A stretch of 8,127 nt of DNA from Deltaproteobacteria bacterium (GCA_021815525.1 JAKAGN010000108.1:1-8127), one strand, 5' to 3'; counted from the first letter of the stretch, positions 1-7,227 are shown. Notes: a model not told the origin generated them from the sequence alone. Translations and numbers: made by a program.

Positions 1-1
1 C

Positions 2-868
2 GATCTGGCCATCGCGGTGGTGGGCGACCGCGACTTCATGCCCATGCTCCAGAGCGTGCGGAAGCTGGGAAAGCGGGTGGCCATAGCCAGCATCAAGAAC
101 TCCTGCGCCCCCGAGTTCGCCGATCCCCACGACGACGCGCGGGTCAAGGATTTCGACATCATTTGGCTCGACGACCTCCTCCAGAAGCTGGAGCTCAAGT
201 GGGAGCGCCACCAGCTCAAGTGCGAATCCCCCATGCACAGGGGAAACCCCCTGGTGTGGACCACCTTCCACCCCCGCAAGGGCCAGAAGTTCTACTGCGA
301 CTCCTGCCGCCAGGAGGCCTCGCGCCAGAAGCTGGCGGCCGAGCAGAGCTACGTGGCCGCGCCCCAGCCCGCGCCGGCCGAGGACTTTTCCGCCGTCCAG
401 CCCGCCGCGCCGTCCTTTCCCGCCATGCCGGCCGGCCGGCGTCTTTCGGGGCCGGTCAAGAAGCTCTTCGCGGACCGCGGCTTCGGCTTCCTCGCCACCG
501 AGGCCGGCGACTACTACTTCCACCTCACGGACTTGAACCCCGGCATCGATTTTTCCGAGATATACGAGGGCCTGGTCCTGGACTTCGAGATCAAGCGGCC
601 GCCCGCCAACGGCAAGGCCGGCGCTGCCCAGCGGGTGGGCCGGCACGAGGGCGACGAGGACCAGGATGAGTACAGCGGCGAGGAGGAGGAGGAGCGGTCC
701 TTCGACGCCCAACCGCCGTCTGACGAGCCCATCGACGCGGAGCCCGCGCAGGCGCTGGAGGAGCAGGGCCCGGCTCCCGAAAACGGGGACGGGGAGGCCC
801 CCGCGCCCGCGGCCGAGCCTGCGTCCGAGCCCTACGAGGAAGCCGACGAGCCCAACTACAACATCTGA
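2..868 (+). CDS. NYN-domain protein with Cys/His cluster, cold-shock-like domain and acidic tail (5' partial)
   Basis: The reading frame is open from base 2, so the gene begins upstream; the GTG at 17 is internal. The first visible residues contain VVGDRDFMPML followed by RKLGKRV, which matches the C-terminal half of an NYN (LabA/PIN-like) nuclease domain, where the Asp of GDxDF is one of the acidic metal-binding residues. The earlier active-site Asp residues lie outside the window. Next comes a possible zinc-binding cluster: Cys at 221, His at 236, Cys at 296 and Cys at 305 (CxxC). After a Pro/Ala-rich linker, about 449-640 encodes a cold-shock/OB-like domain with an RNP1-like RGFGFL and an RNP2-like YYFHLTDL. 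The last 75 or so residues are acidic, low-complexity Glu/Ala/Pro sequence. Likely role: cytosolic RNA binding and perhaps cleavage. The NYN and CSD calls are fairly safe; zinc binding and nuclease activity are inferred. Confidence 0.82.
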   Translation, partial: DLAIAVVGDRDFMPMLQSVRKLGKRVAIASIKNSCAPEFADPHDDARVKDFDIIWLDDLLQKLELKWERHQLKCESPMHRGNPLVWTTFHPRKGQKFYCDSCRQEASRQKLAAEQSYVAAPQPAPAEDFSAVQPAAPSFPAMPAGRRLSGPVKKLFADRGFGFLATEAGDYYFHLTDLNPGIDFSEIYEGLVLDFEIKRPPANGKAGAAQRVGRHEGDEDQDEYSGEEEEERSFDAQPPSDEPIDAEPAQALEEQGPAPENGDGEAPAPAAEPASEPYEEADEPNYNI

Positions 869-870
869 CG

Positions 871-890
871 GCGCGCCGCGCAAGGCGCGC
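871..890 (+). other. GC-rich hairpin just after the NYN gene
   Basis: GCGCGCC at 871-877 pairs perfectly with GGCGCGC at 884-890 around a 6-base loop, starting 3 bases after the stop codon. There is no T-tract, so it is not a classical intrinsic terminator. It may protect the 3' end of the mRNA or slow RNA polymerase. Confidence 0.5.
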
Positions 891-902
891 ACCGGGGGTG
901 GC

Positions 903-938
903 GAAACGCGTCCGGTGCTTGAAGCTCCGGCGCGTTTC
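903..938 (+). other. Long hairpin upstream of the cyclophilin gene
   Basis: Bases 903-910 and 912-915 pair with 927-938 to give 12 base pairs interrupted only by a bulged T at 911. The loop at 916-926 can add three more pairs (917-919 with 923-925). The hairpin is followed by a C-rich run and not by T residues, so a Rho-independent terminator is unlikely. It sits about 15 bases before the cyclophilin Shine-Dalgarno sequence, so it would lie in or just before that gene's leader. Confidence 0.5.
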
Positions 939-952
939 CCGCCCCCCAACCC

Positions 953-958
953 AAGGAG
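953..958 (+). promoter_or_regulatory. Shine-Dalgarno site fixing the GTG start of the cyclophilin gene
   Basis: AAGGAG lies 9 bases before GTG 968. It supports the GTG start over the in-frame ATG codons further in, because only the GTG start includes the full first beta strand of the cyclophilin fold. Confidence 0.75.
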
Positions 959-967
959 AAAGATTCC

Positions 968-1483
968 GTGGCCAATCCCATCGCGCTTTTCGAAACCACC
1001 ATGGGCGACTTCATGGCGGAGATTTACCTGGACAAGATGCCGAAAACGGCCGAAAACTTCATGAAGCTCGTGAAAAGCGGCTTTTACGACGGGCTCCACT
1101 TCCACCGGGTCATCGAGAACTTCATGATCCAGTTCGGGTGCCCCGAAAGCCGCGATCCCAAAAGCTCCCGGGCCGGCACCGGCGGCCCTCCCTGGGGCTC
1201 CATCGAAGACGAGTTCCCCCCGGAAGCCAAGCTTTCCAACGAGCCCGGGACGCTTTCCATGGCCAACACCGGGCGGCCCAACTCCGGCGGCTCCCAGTTC
1301 TTCATCAACCTCGTGCACAACGACTACCTGGACTGGTTCAGCCCCGGCCCCTCCCGCCACCCGGTCTTCGCCCGCATAACCGACGGAATGGACGTCGTGA
1401 ACAAGATCGGAAAGGTGGCCACGGGCCCCAGCGACCGGCCCGTCACGCCCGTGAAGGTGATCCGGGTCACTGTGGAGGAATAG
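968..1483 (+). CDS. Cyclophilin-type peptidyl-prolyl cis-trans isomerase, cytosolic
   Basis: A 171-residue single-domain cyclophilin that catalyses cis-trans isomerisation of Xaa-Pro bonds during protein folding. The length is close to the usual 160-170 residues of PpiB-type enzymes. The catalytic region is intact: FHRVI with Arg47, then Phe52, Met53 and Gln55. The second signature MANTGRPNSGGSQFFI gives Ala99, Asn100, Gln110 and Phe112. His131, in SRHPVF, matches the active-site His near the end of the fold, and Trp123 is close to the position of the Trp that confers cyclosporin sensitivity in human CypA. No signal peptide or membrane segment is visible, so it should act in the cytoplasm. 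Translation starts at a GTG. The gene is separated from the NYN gene by a hairpin-rich spacer and is closed by a strong hairpin at 1568-1600, so it is probably the last gene of its transcript. The family call is very safe. Confidence 0.96.
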   Translation: MANPIALFETTMGDFMAEIYLDKMPKTAENFMKLVKSGFYDGLHFHRVIENFMIQFGCPESRDPKSSRAGTGGPPWGSIEDEFPPEAKLSNEPGTLSMANTGRPNSGGSQFFINLVHNDYLDWFSPGPSRHPVFARITDGMDVVNKIGKVATGPSDRPVTPVKVIRVTVEE

Positions 1484-1567
1484 GAAGAAGCGTGGAAAGG
1501 AGAAGATAGAGCTACCGGTGTGACGGGTGCTTTGCCCCGCCGAAACTCACCGCGGAGGCTGTTTTTT

Positions 1568-1605
1568 CGGCGTCGCGTACGAAAAACGTATGCGACGCCG
1601 ATTTT
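1568..1605 (+). terminator. Intrinsic terminator after the cyclophilin gene
   Basis: Bases 1568-1581 pair with 1587-1600 to give a 14-bp stem with a single G-T (G-U) wobble and a five-A loop, followed by ATTTTG. The stem is GC-rich at its base. It lies 84 bases after the cyclophilin stop and 65 bases before the chosen MoxR start, so it should separate the two transcripts. A T6 run at 1562-1567 precedes the stem and could instead pair with the A5 loop. Confidence 0.7.
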
Positions 1606-1652
1606 GTGTTCGGACTTTGCATGGAACGGCGCGAAGATGGCAACGCAAAACC

Positions 1653-1659
1653 AGGAAAG
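1653..1659 (+). promoter_or_regulatory. Shine-Dalgarno site that decides the MoxR start
   Basis: AGGAAAG ends 6 bases before ATG 1666. The in-frame alternatives GTG 1606 and ATG 1621 have no comparable site. They would also add residues outside the conserved family core and start almost on the terminator hairpin. Confidence 0.65.
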
Positions 1660-1665
1660 CTTGAC

Positions 1666-2628
1666 ATGACCCAAGGCGAGAACGGGTTTCGGGGCCTTTC
1701 CCCGAAGGACGCCTACCGGAGAATCCACGACAACGTATCGCGGGTGATCCGCGGTCAGGAACGGGCCCTGAGGCTGGTGCTGGCGGCCTTCGCCAGCGGC
1801 GGACACCTCCTCATCGAAGACTCCCCCGGAACGGGAAAGACCACCCTGGCCAAGGCGCTCGCCCGCTCCATCGACGCGCGCTTCAAAAGGGTGCAGTTCA
1901 CCCCGGACCTCCTGCCCTCCGACATCCTGGGCGTCACGGTCTTCGACCAGAAGGAGCAGGCCTTCCACTTCCACGAGGGCCCGGTCTTCACCAACATCCT
2001 CCTGGGCGACGAGATCAACCGGGCCTCCCCCAGGACACAGTCCGCGCTCCTAGAGGCAATGGCGGAAAACCAGGTGAGCGTGGACGGCAGGCGCCACGCC
2101 TTGGACGAGCTTTTTTTCGTCCTGGCCACCCAGAACCCCGTGGAGTCCCACGGCACCTACCCCCTGCCGGAGGCCCAGATGGACCGTTTCGGCATGAAGA
2201 TTTCCTTAGGCTACGTCACCCCGGAGGAGGAGGTTTCCATCATCTCGGACCAGAAGGGGCTCCACCCGCTCGAGTCCATCGAGCCGGTGGCGGGGCGCGG
2301 GGACGTCCTGATGCTCAAGGCGGCCGTGGGGAGGGTAAGGGTTTCGGAGGAGATCAAGCGCTACGTGGTGGACCTCGTGCGGGCCACCCGCACGGCCCCG
2401 GGGGTCCTTTTGGGCGCGAGCCCGAGGGCCTCGCTGTCGCTCGTCAAGACCGCCCAGGCGCTGGCCCTTTTCGACGGGATCGAGTTCGTGACCCCGGAGC
2501 ACGTGCAGGACGTGGCTGTGCCGGTCATTGCCCACCGCATGGTGCTGGACCCCCAGGCCAGGTTTTCCGGGCGGACGAGCCGGGACGTGGTGGAGGAGAT
2601 ATTGAAAACCATCCCCGTTCCGGCCTGA
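1666..2628 (+). CDS. MoxR-family AAA+ ATPase
   Basis: A 320-residue AAA+ ATPase of the MoxR type, typical in length. Visible motifs are: Walker A EDSPGTGKT at about 51-59 with Lys58; DLLPSDILG at 81-89; Walker B GDEINRASPRTQSALLEAM at 114-132 with Asp115 and Glu116; the sensor-1 region LATQNPVESHGTYPLPEAQ at 153-171; and MDRF at 172-175 with the likely arginine finger Arg174. The C-terminal 100 or so residues form the helical lid. The first Gly of the Walker A loop is Asp, a substitution common in this family. MoxR ATPases are regarded as chaperone-like factors for maturation or assembly of partner proteins, often ones with DUF58 or vWA domains, and a DUF58 gene follows after one base here. 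The protein is cytosolic. The 320-residue form starts at ATG 1666; a longer form from GTG 1606 is possible but less likely. Confidence 0.95.
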   Translation: MTQGENGFRGLSPKDAYRRIHDNVSRVIRGQERALRLVLAAFASGGHLLIEDSPGTGKTTLAKALARSIDARFKRVQFTPDLLPSDILGVTVFDQKEQAFHFHEGPVFTNILLGDEINRASPRTQSALLEAMAENQVSVDGRRHALDELFFVLATQNPVESHGTYPLPEAQMDRFGMKISLGYVTPEEEVSIISDQKGLHPLESIEPVAGRGDVLMLKAAVGRVRVSEEIKRYVVDLVRATRTAPGVLLGASPRASLSLVKTAQALALFDGIEFVTPEHVQDVAVPVIAHRMVLDPQARFSGRTSRDVVEEILKTIPVPA

Positions 2629-2629
2629 G

Positions 2630-3976
2630 ATGATAAAACGATCCACATATCGTAACTTCCGCCTGGCCTTTTCCGTGTGGCAGTGGTCCGTCAGGCGCTT
2701 CACCAGGCCCGGCCGCTGGGTCTTTCTGGCCCTTGGCGTCACGGCCCTGGTGGGAATGAACACCAAGGCCACCCTCGCTTACCAGATTTTTTCGTTTCTC
2801 TTTTCCCTCCTTTGCGTCTCGGTTTTATGGAGCGCCTTTTCAAGGCTCGACTTTTCGGCCGTTCGCTCGCTCCCCCGCCACGCCACCTGCGGCGACGCCT
2901 TTTCCTACACCGTAGTCATCAGGAACCCGTCGAAGAGGTTTCAAAAGGGCCTCTGGGTCTGGGAGGACATGGAGGACCCCAGGCCCACCCTTTCGGAGTT
3001 TTACGCCGCGAGGGAGCCCCTGGAAATGACCCGGAACCTCTTCGACCGGGCGGGGGGCTGGCACCGGTGGGTGTGGCTCTTGAAGCGGAAGCGGGGCGCG
3101 GTGCTTCACCGCCGGGCGGTGCCTCCAATTCCCCCCGGAGGCTCGGTGGAGGTTAAGATGCCCATCACCCCCACCCGGAGGGGCATCCTGCGCTTTTCGG
3201 GCCTCACCGTGGCCCGGCCCGACGTTTTCGGGCTTTGCGCGAGCCTGGCGCCGGTCTCCATCCCCCAGTCCCTCATGGTGCTCCCCAGGCGCTTTCCCGT
3301 GCCGCGCCTTAATCTTCCGGGGCTTCGGAAGCACCACCCCCAGGGCGTGCACCTTGCGGCCTCGGTGGGGGACTCGGAGGAGTTCCTGTCGCTTAGGGAC
3401 TACAGGCCCGGCGACTCGCTGCGGCGCATCTCCTGGAAAAGCTGGGCCAGGACCGGAAAGCCCGTGGTGAGGGAGTACGAGGAGGAGTTCTACGTGCGCC
3501 ACGCCCTGGTGCTGGACTCCTTCGGGCTTCCCTTCGGAAGCCCCCTTTTCGAGAAGGCCGTGTCCCTGGCCGCTTCCTACGCGGCCACCGTCCGCACCCA
3601 GGAGTCGCTCCTGGATCTCCTCTTCGTGGGGGCCAAGGCTTTCTGCGTCTCGGCCGGAAGGGGGCAGGGCTCCACCGAAAGCCTTCTCGAGATACTGGCC
3701 TCCGTTTCGGTGAGCGGGGACAAGCCCTTCGAGCTGCTCGCGGACGCAGTCCTTTCGCGCGCGCCCTACATCAGCGGCTGCATCCTCGTGCTTCTCGCCT
3801 GGGACGAGGCGAGACGGGGGCTCGTGAAGCGCCTGCGGGCCCTTGGGATGTCCCTCGAGGTATTCGTACTGTGGGAGGGCGAAAAAGCCCCGGAGCCGGG
3901 GCCCTTGCTGGACGATCCGGCGAGGTTTCATCCCGTCAGGGCCGGCGGCCCGGAGGAGGGGTTTCTCTTCCCATGA
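2630..3976 (+). CDS. DUF58 membrane-anchored protein, partner of MoxR
   Basis: A 448-residue protein with two N-terminal membrane segments (about 29-43 and 49-69). A beta-rich region follows, and then the DUF58 signature at about 248-287: EEFLSLRDYRPGD, RRISWKSWARTGKP and VREYEEEF. After this, HALVLDSF begins a vWA-like Rossmann segment, but the metal-site pattern DxSxS is not complete, so metal-dependent adhesion is doubtful. The protein probably sits in the inner membrane with its DUF58 part in the cytoplasm, where MoxR could act on it. Its biochemical role is unknown in the family as a whole. It begins one base after the MoxR stop with no clear Shine-Dalgarno sequence, which suggests translational coupling. 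Its stop overlaps the start of the transglutaminase gene (ATGA), so the three genes form one operon. Confidence 0.93.
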   Translation: MIKRSTYRNFRLAFSVWQWSVRRFTRPGRWVFLALGVTALVGMNTKATLAYQIFSFLFSLLCVSVLWSAFSRLDFSAVRSLPRHATCGDAFSYTVVIRNPSKRFQKGLWVWEDMEDPRPTLSEFYAAREPLEMTRNLFDRAGGWHRWVWLLKRKRGAVLHRRAVPPIPPGGSVEVKMPITPTRRGILRFSGLTVARPDVFGLCASLAPVSIPQSLMVLPRRFPVPRLNLPGLRKHHPQGVHLAASVGDSEEFLSLRDYRPGDSLRRISWKSWARTGKPVVREYEEEFYVRHALVLDSFGLPFGSPLFEKAVSLAASYAATVRTQESLLDLLFVGAKAFCVSAGRGQGSTESLLEILASVSVSGDKPFELLADAVLSRAPYISGCILVLLAWDEARRGLVKRLRALGMSLEVFVLWEGEKAPEPGPLLDDPARFHPVRAGGPEEGFLFP

Positions 3977-5979
3977 GAACGAGCCCCCTCCTTTTGTCCG
4001 CCGCCATACTCTTCTGGGGCTGGCAGGTCCAGATGCTCTTCCTGGCCGTCCCCATGGCCCTCATCCCCGCGGCCTCCTTCCTGGTGAGGAACCGTTGGGA
4101 CTTCTCCTCCAAGGATTACGTCCGCATCTCGGACCTTTCCTCCATCCTCTTCGCGGGGCTCACGGCCTATCTCCTCGTCACCCAGAAGCCCGTGGCGGCC
4201 CTTCTTTTGGTCCTGCGCCTGCTTCCCCTGGTGCTTTTCCCCCTGACGGCGGCCCAGGTGTTCGGAATGGAAAAGGGCGTGGACATGGGGGCCATCTTCT
4301 GGAGCGCCCGGAAGAAAAGGCCGGGAAGCGCAATGGCCGGGGCCTCGAGGGCCGACCTCAGCCCCTTCTACTTCGCGGCCTGCCTCCTGTGCGCGAGCTT
4401 CGCCAACGCGCGAACGCCCTTCTTCTACCTGGGTCTCGTGATCCTTACCTCTTTAGCCCTCTTCGGAGAGAGGTCCAGGAGATACTCCCCCCGCACCTGG
4501 ATGGTCGCCGCCCTCGCCGCGTCCTTCCTGGGAGTGGGCTGCCATTCCTGCCTCTACAGGCTCCAGGCCTATCTCGAGGACCGGCTGGTGGACTGGTACT
4601 CGGAACGCCTGCGCATGGACGCCGACCCCTTCCGCAACGCCACCGCCCTTGGGGACCTCGAAGACCTCAAGTTTTCCGACCGCATCCTTTTTCGGGTGAA
4701 GGCGGAGGCCGGGGTAAAAGGCCCCCTGCTCCTCAGGGAGGCGAGCTACGACACCCTGGTGGCCTCCACCTGGCACGCCGCCCGCCGGCCCTTTTCCATC
4801 GTGGCCCCCAGGAACGGGGGCTACTGGTTCGGCCCAGGGGGCCTGGAAAGGGGGAGGGTCACGGTGGCCCTTGCTCTCAAGAAGGGCAAGGGCCTCTTGA
4901 AGCTCCCCAACGGCGCCTTCGCTGTGGACAACATAGCCGTTGGCGAGCTTTCCCGGAACGCGATGGGCGCGGTCCGGGTGGAGGAGGGGCCCTCTCTCCT
5001 GATCTACCGGGCGCGCTTCGGCGAGAGGAGCGTTCTGGACGGCAAGCCCGAACCCGCGGATCTGGCCGTTCCCCGCGCCCTGTCGGCCCTCGCGGCGAAA
5101 ACCGCGTCCGGTCTCGGCCTTTCCCCGGAGCGCCCGGCGGTGGCCATGAAAAGGCTCTTGGACTACTTCGTGAAAAATTTCAGGTACTCCCTGAAGAAGG
5201 AGGACCGCGCCGGCAGGGGCGAGGCCCTGGCCCGCTTCCTCACCACCAATAGGGCCGGCCACTGCGAGTACTTCGCTTCGGCCTCGGTGCTTCTCCTCCG
5301 GGCGGCGGGCATTCCCGCCAGGTACGCCACGGGTTTCCTGGCCTCGGAGCCCGGGGGGCTCGGCAAATGGCTGGTGGTGCGGGAAAGGCACGCCCACGCC
5401 TGGGCGCTGGTTTACGCGGACGGCGCGTGGCGCGACCTCGACACCACGCCGCCGGGCTGGGAGGAGCTGGAAAGGAACGGATCGTACTGGGAGAAGGTCA
5501 CCGATCTCTTCTCCTTTCTTACCTTTTCCTTTTCCGAGTGGCGAAGGGAAAAGATGGGCTTCAAAAATCCCCTCGTGTGGATTCTCTTCGTCCCGCTCGC
5601 CGTTATCCTCGCAAGAAACCTCAGGAAGGGGGACAAGGTTCGGCGGGTTAGGCTTTCGAGGAAGGGCCGGAAAAAGGATGTGAAATCCGGGCGCTCCGGG
5701 CTCGAAAGGATCGAGGCGCGGCTTGCCGCCCTTGGCTACGAAAGGCCGGCCTCCGAGCCCCTGGGCCGCTTCGCGCGCCGCCTTGCGCGATTGAGCCCGC
5801 CGCCTCCGGGCGCGGAGCTTCTTCCGCCCTTGGTCGACATTTACTACGCCTGCCGCTTCGACCCCGCGGGCGGCGGCGCCAACGAGCGGGAAGCCCTCGA
5901 AAAGGGCGTCGCCGCGTGGCTCGAAAAGGCCGCGAATGCGGGGGGCGGCGGGGCCGGGCGTTTTATCGGCGGAACATGA
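3973..5979 (+). CDS. TgpA-like membrane transglutaminase-domain protein (DUF3488 / transglutaminase core / DUF4129-like tail)
   Basis: A 668-residue protein starting at ATG 3973, inside the DUF58 stop codon. The N-terminal third is hydrophobic with about six membrane segments (near 4-37, 54-69, 73-92, 131-145, 149-164 and 175-190), as in DUF3488. A soluble region follows, likely periplasmic, and contains the transglutaminase-like fold. The triad is intact: Cys431 in AGHCEYFASASVLLLRAAGIPARY, His475 in HAHAW, and Asp490 in WRDLDTTP. A single membrane segment at about 533-548 precedes a basic stretch and a C-terminal helical DUF4129-like part (about 577-655), probably cytosolic. The layout and size match Pseudomonas TgpA, an inner-membrane protein with periplasmic transglutaminase activity. 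The substrate is unknown here; a protease-like or cross-linking activity is equally possible for this fold. The start further upstream at 3871 is rejected because it would lie deep inside the DUF58 gene. Confidence 0.94.
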   Translation: MRTSPLLLSAAILFWGWQVQMLFLAVPMALIPAASFLVRNRWDFSSKDYVRISDLSSILFAGLTAYLLVTQKPVAALLLVLRLLPLVLFPLTAAQVFGMEKGVDMGAIFWSARKKRPGSAMAGASRADLSPFYFAACLLCASFANARTPFFYLGLVILTSLALFGERSRRYSPRTWMVAALAASFLGVGCHSCLYRLQAYLEDRLVDWYSERLRMDADPFRNATALGDLEDLKFSDRILFRVKAEAGVKGPLLLREASYDTLVASTWHAARRPFSIVAPRNGGYWFGPGGLERGRVTVALALKKGKGLLKLPNGAFAVDNIAVGELSRNAMGAVRVEEGPSLLIYRARFGERSVLDGKPEPADLAVPRALSALAAKTASGLGLSPERPAVAMKRLLDYFVKNFRYSLKKEDRAGRGEALARFLTTNRAGHCEYFASASVLLLRAAGIPARYATGFLASEPGGLGKWLVVRERHAHAWALVYADGAWRDLDTTPPGWEELERNGSYWEKVTDLFSFLTFSFSEWRREKMGFKNPLVWILFVPLAVILARNLRKGDKVRRVRLSRKGRKKDVKSGRSGLERIEARLAALGYERPASEPLGRFARRLARLSPPPPGAELLPPLVDIYYACRFDPAGGGANEREALEKGVAAWLEKAANAGGGGAGRFIGGT

Positions 5980-6003
5980 AACATGCGGGCCATGAACCAT
6001 GAC

Positions 6004-6030
6004 CGGCCCCGGCGGCTTGCCGGGCCGTTT
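6004..6030 (+). terminator. Probable terminator of the MoxR-DUF58-transglutaminase operon
   Basis: Bases 6008-6013 pair with 6019-6024, and 6004-6006 pair with 6025-6027 across a bulged C at 6007, giving 9 GC-rich base pairs. The tail is only TTT before CC. It is well placed, 25 bases after the transglutaminase stop and in the gap between convergent genes, but the short T-tract makes efficiency uncertain. Confidence 0.45.
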
Positions 6031-6059
6031 CCGATGCCTCAAGGCTGATTCGATTAGAG

Positions 6060-7175
6060 TTAATAAGCCCTTTTGAGATACCCCTGCAACCAGAGGCCAC
6101 CCTCGATGTCCTGCCCCACTTCCGGTGCTGCTTCTCCGGCCCAGGCCCTGGACGTTATGACGATATTCAGGTCAACGTCCGCCTGGGCATTTGAAAAACG
6201 CATGACCGTCACTCCAACCAGCCAACCGTCCTGACCAAGGAAGCCGGAAAAAGGCTTTACCGTTTTGACGGGGCCGCGGAACATGAAATCATCCGCGTCC
6301 CACTGTGGAATGGGCAGCAGGCAAGCCAGGCCGCCAAGATGAACGGAGCCTGTCATTTCCGGCGGTTCTTCGCCCCTCTGCCGCGCCAGCATGGTTTCCC
6401 AGGCTACCTGGTCAGGATGTGGAGTAAAGGGCATTTCACGATCTTCCGCTGGTTTCGCATCGTATGCAATCCCCGTTAGAATGAAATCGTATTCCTTTCC
6501 TTGCGCATACCATCCTCGATTCAGCAAATAGTGCGCATCGAAAAAGGTGATGCCGGCATCCCCCAGCTCAACGGAAATTTGCGCCTCGACACCGCTCTCC
6601 CAAATGGAGACTTTCCGAATCACCAGCCGGTGAGATGTTCCATCCGGCCAGAACGGAAAGAGCGTGCAAACCCTCATTTGTTTATTCTTGTGATCAGCAG
6701 CGATGGTCACGATTGCGCCTCTGTCCTGCTGAGGCCATATGCGATGGTGGCCAGTGATCCAGGACTGCGGCAGCGAACGGGGCGGATTATCCATATCGCC
6801 AAAGCCGCTGACAGGATAGCCGGTTTCAACAATTTTCGGCAAATACTCTATAATTTCTTTCACCCCATGTTCATAAAATGCATCCCAATGCGAGCCCATG
6901 TAATGAGGGGTTCCATCTGTTTCAAAATTGAATGTGGACTCCGGCCAAGGCTTCTCCTCTTCAATTTCTTTTTGCGCCTCTTGGGTATCAATGGCTGTCC
7001 GCCAAAGAGCTTCGCCTTCTTCATTCCAGGGAGCAAAGTCTCCGGAGTCTTTTCGGATCATGCCATTTTGACCATCTTCCGTGACTATACCGATATAATC
7101 TGTGCCGATAAACGTTACACGGCACGGACCATGAGAGTTGTGTAATATTTTGTCTCCGACTTTCATTTCAGACAT
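6060..7175 (-). CDS. Unrecognised 371-residue protein with SH3/KOW-like N-terminus
   Basis: I do not recognise this family. The N-terminus, KVGDKILHNSHGPCRVTFIG and then IGIVTEDGQNGMI, has the pattern of a small beta-barrel (SH3, KOW or CarD-like). A short charged stretch (about 63-76) follows, and then a Trp/His-rich region with PWPESTFNF and HYMGSHWDAFYEHG. The middle contains FFDAHYLLNRGWYAQGKEYD (211-230) and a run of alternating hydrophobic residues that suggests a beta-rich fold. The C-terminus includes FRGPVKTV, DVDLNIVITSRAW and a final IEGGLWLQGYLKRAY. There is no signal peptide or membrane segment, so it is likely cytosolic. The start at 7175 has AGGA at 7 bases spacing; a second ATG three codons in is possible. 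It lies 49 bases downstream of the hemerythrin gene on the same strand. The base composition is lower in GC than the left block. Confidence 0.85.
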   Translation of the reverse strand: MSEMKVGDKILHNSHGPCRVTFIGTDYIGIVTEDGQNGMIRKDSGDFAPWNEEGEALWRTAIDTQEAQKEIEEEKPWPESTFNFETDGTPHYMGSHWDAFYEHGVKEIIEYLPKIVETGYPVSGFGDMDNPPRSLPQSWITGHHRIWPQQDRGAIVTIAADHKNKQMRVCTLFPFWPDGTSHRLVIRKVSIWESGVEAQISVELGDAGITFFDAHYLLNRGWYAQGKEYDFILTGIAYDAKPAEDREMPFTPHPDQVAWETMLARQRGEEPPEMTGSVHLGGLACLLPIPQWDADDFMFRGPVKTVKPFSGFLGQDGWLVGVTVMRFSNAQADVDLNIVITSRAWAGEAAPEVGQDIEGGLWLQGYLKRAY

Positions 7176-7203
7176 CTTGCCATCCTGTCGAATTAGGTTC
7201 TAT

Positions 7204-7227
7204 GAACATATTGTTGAGATGGGTTCA
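7204..7227 (+). repeat. 24-base inverted repeat, copy 1
   Basis: Read on the - strand from 7227 to 7204, this sequence matches the + strand at 8031-8054 in 21 of 24 positions (TGAACC, then ATCTCAA, then AATAT, then TTC). It supplies the TGA stop codon of the hemerythrin gene and fills part of the gap before the next gene. A partial third copy of the TAGGTTC end lies at 7194-7200, in the same direction as this copy's TGGGTTC end. Confidence 0.6.

Noticed and set aside
1324..1974. - strand open frame of 216 codons across the cyclophilin end and MoxR start
   Set aside because: It crosses two well-supported genes and the terminator hairpin, with no conserved motif.
2840..3931. - strand open frame of 363 codons
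   Set aside because: It is antisense to the DUF58 gene; no domain was seen and the composition is typical of a high-GC shadow frame.
3843..5252. Long + strand open frame of 469 codons in another frame
   Set aside because: It is a shadow of the DUF58 and transglutaminase genes in very GC-rich DNA; the translation is Pro/Arg/Gly-rich with no recognisable domain.
5975..6003. Clustered CATGAA-type short repeats after the transglutaminase gene
   Set aside because: The units are only 5-7 bases and irregular, too short to support a repeat array or binding-site cluster.
4453..6042. Long - strand open frame of 529 codons
   Set aside because: It is antisense to the transglutaminase gene, with Pro/Gly/Arg-rich low-complexity translation, while the + strand has clear catalytic motifs.
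6501..7145. + strand open frame of 214 codons opposite the 371-residue gene
   Set aside because: The - strand frame is longer, has a Shine-Dalgarno sequence and globular-looking sequence; the + strand frame lacks a good ribosome binding site and any motif.
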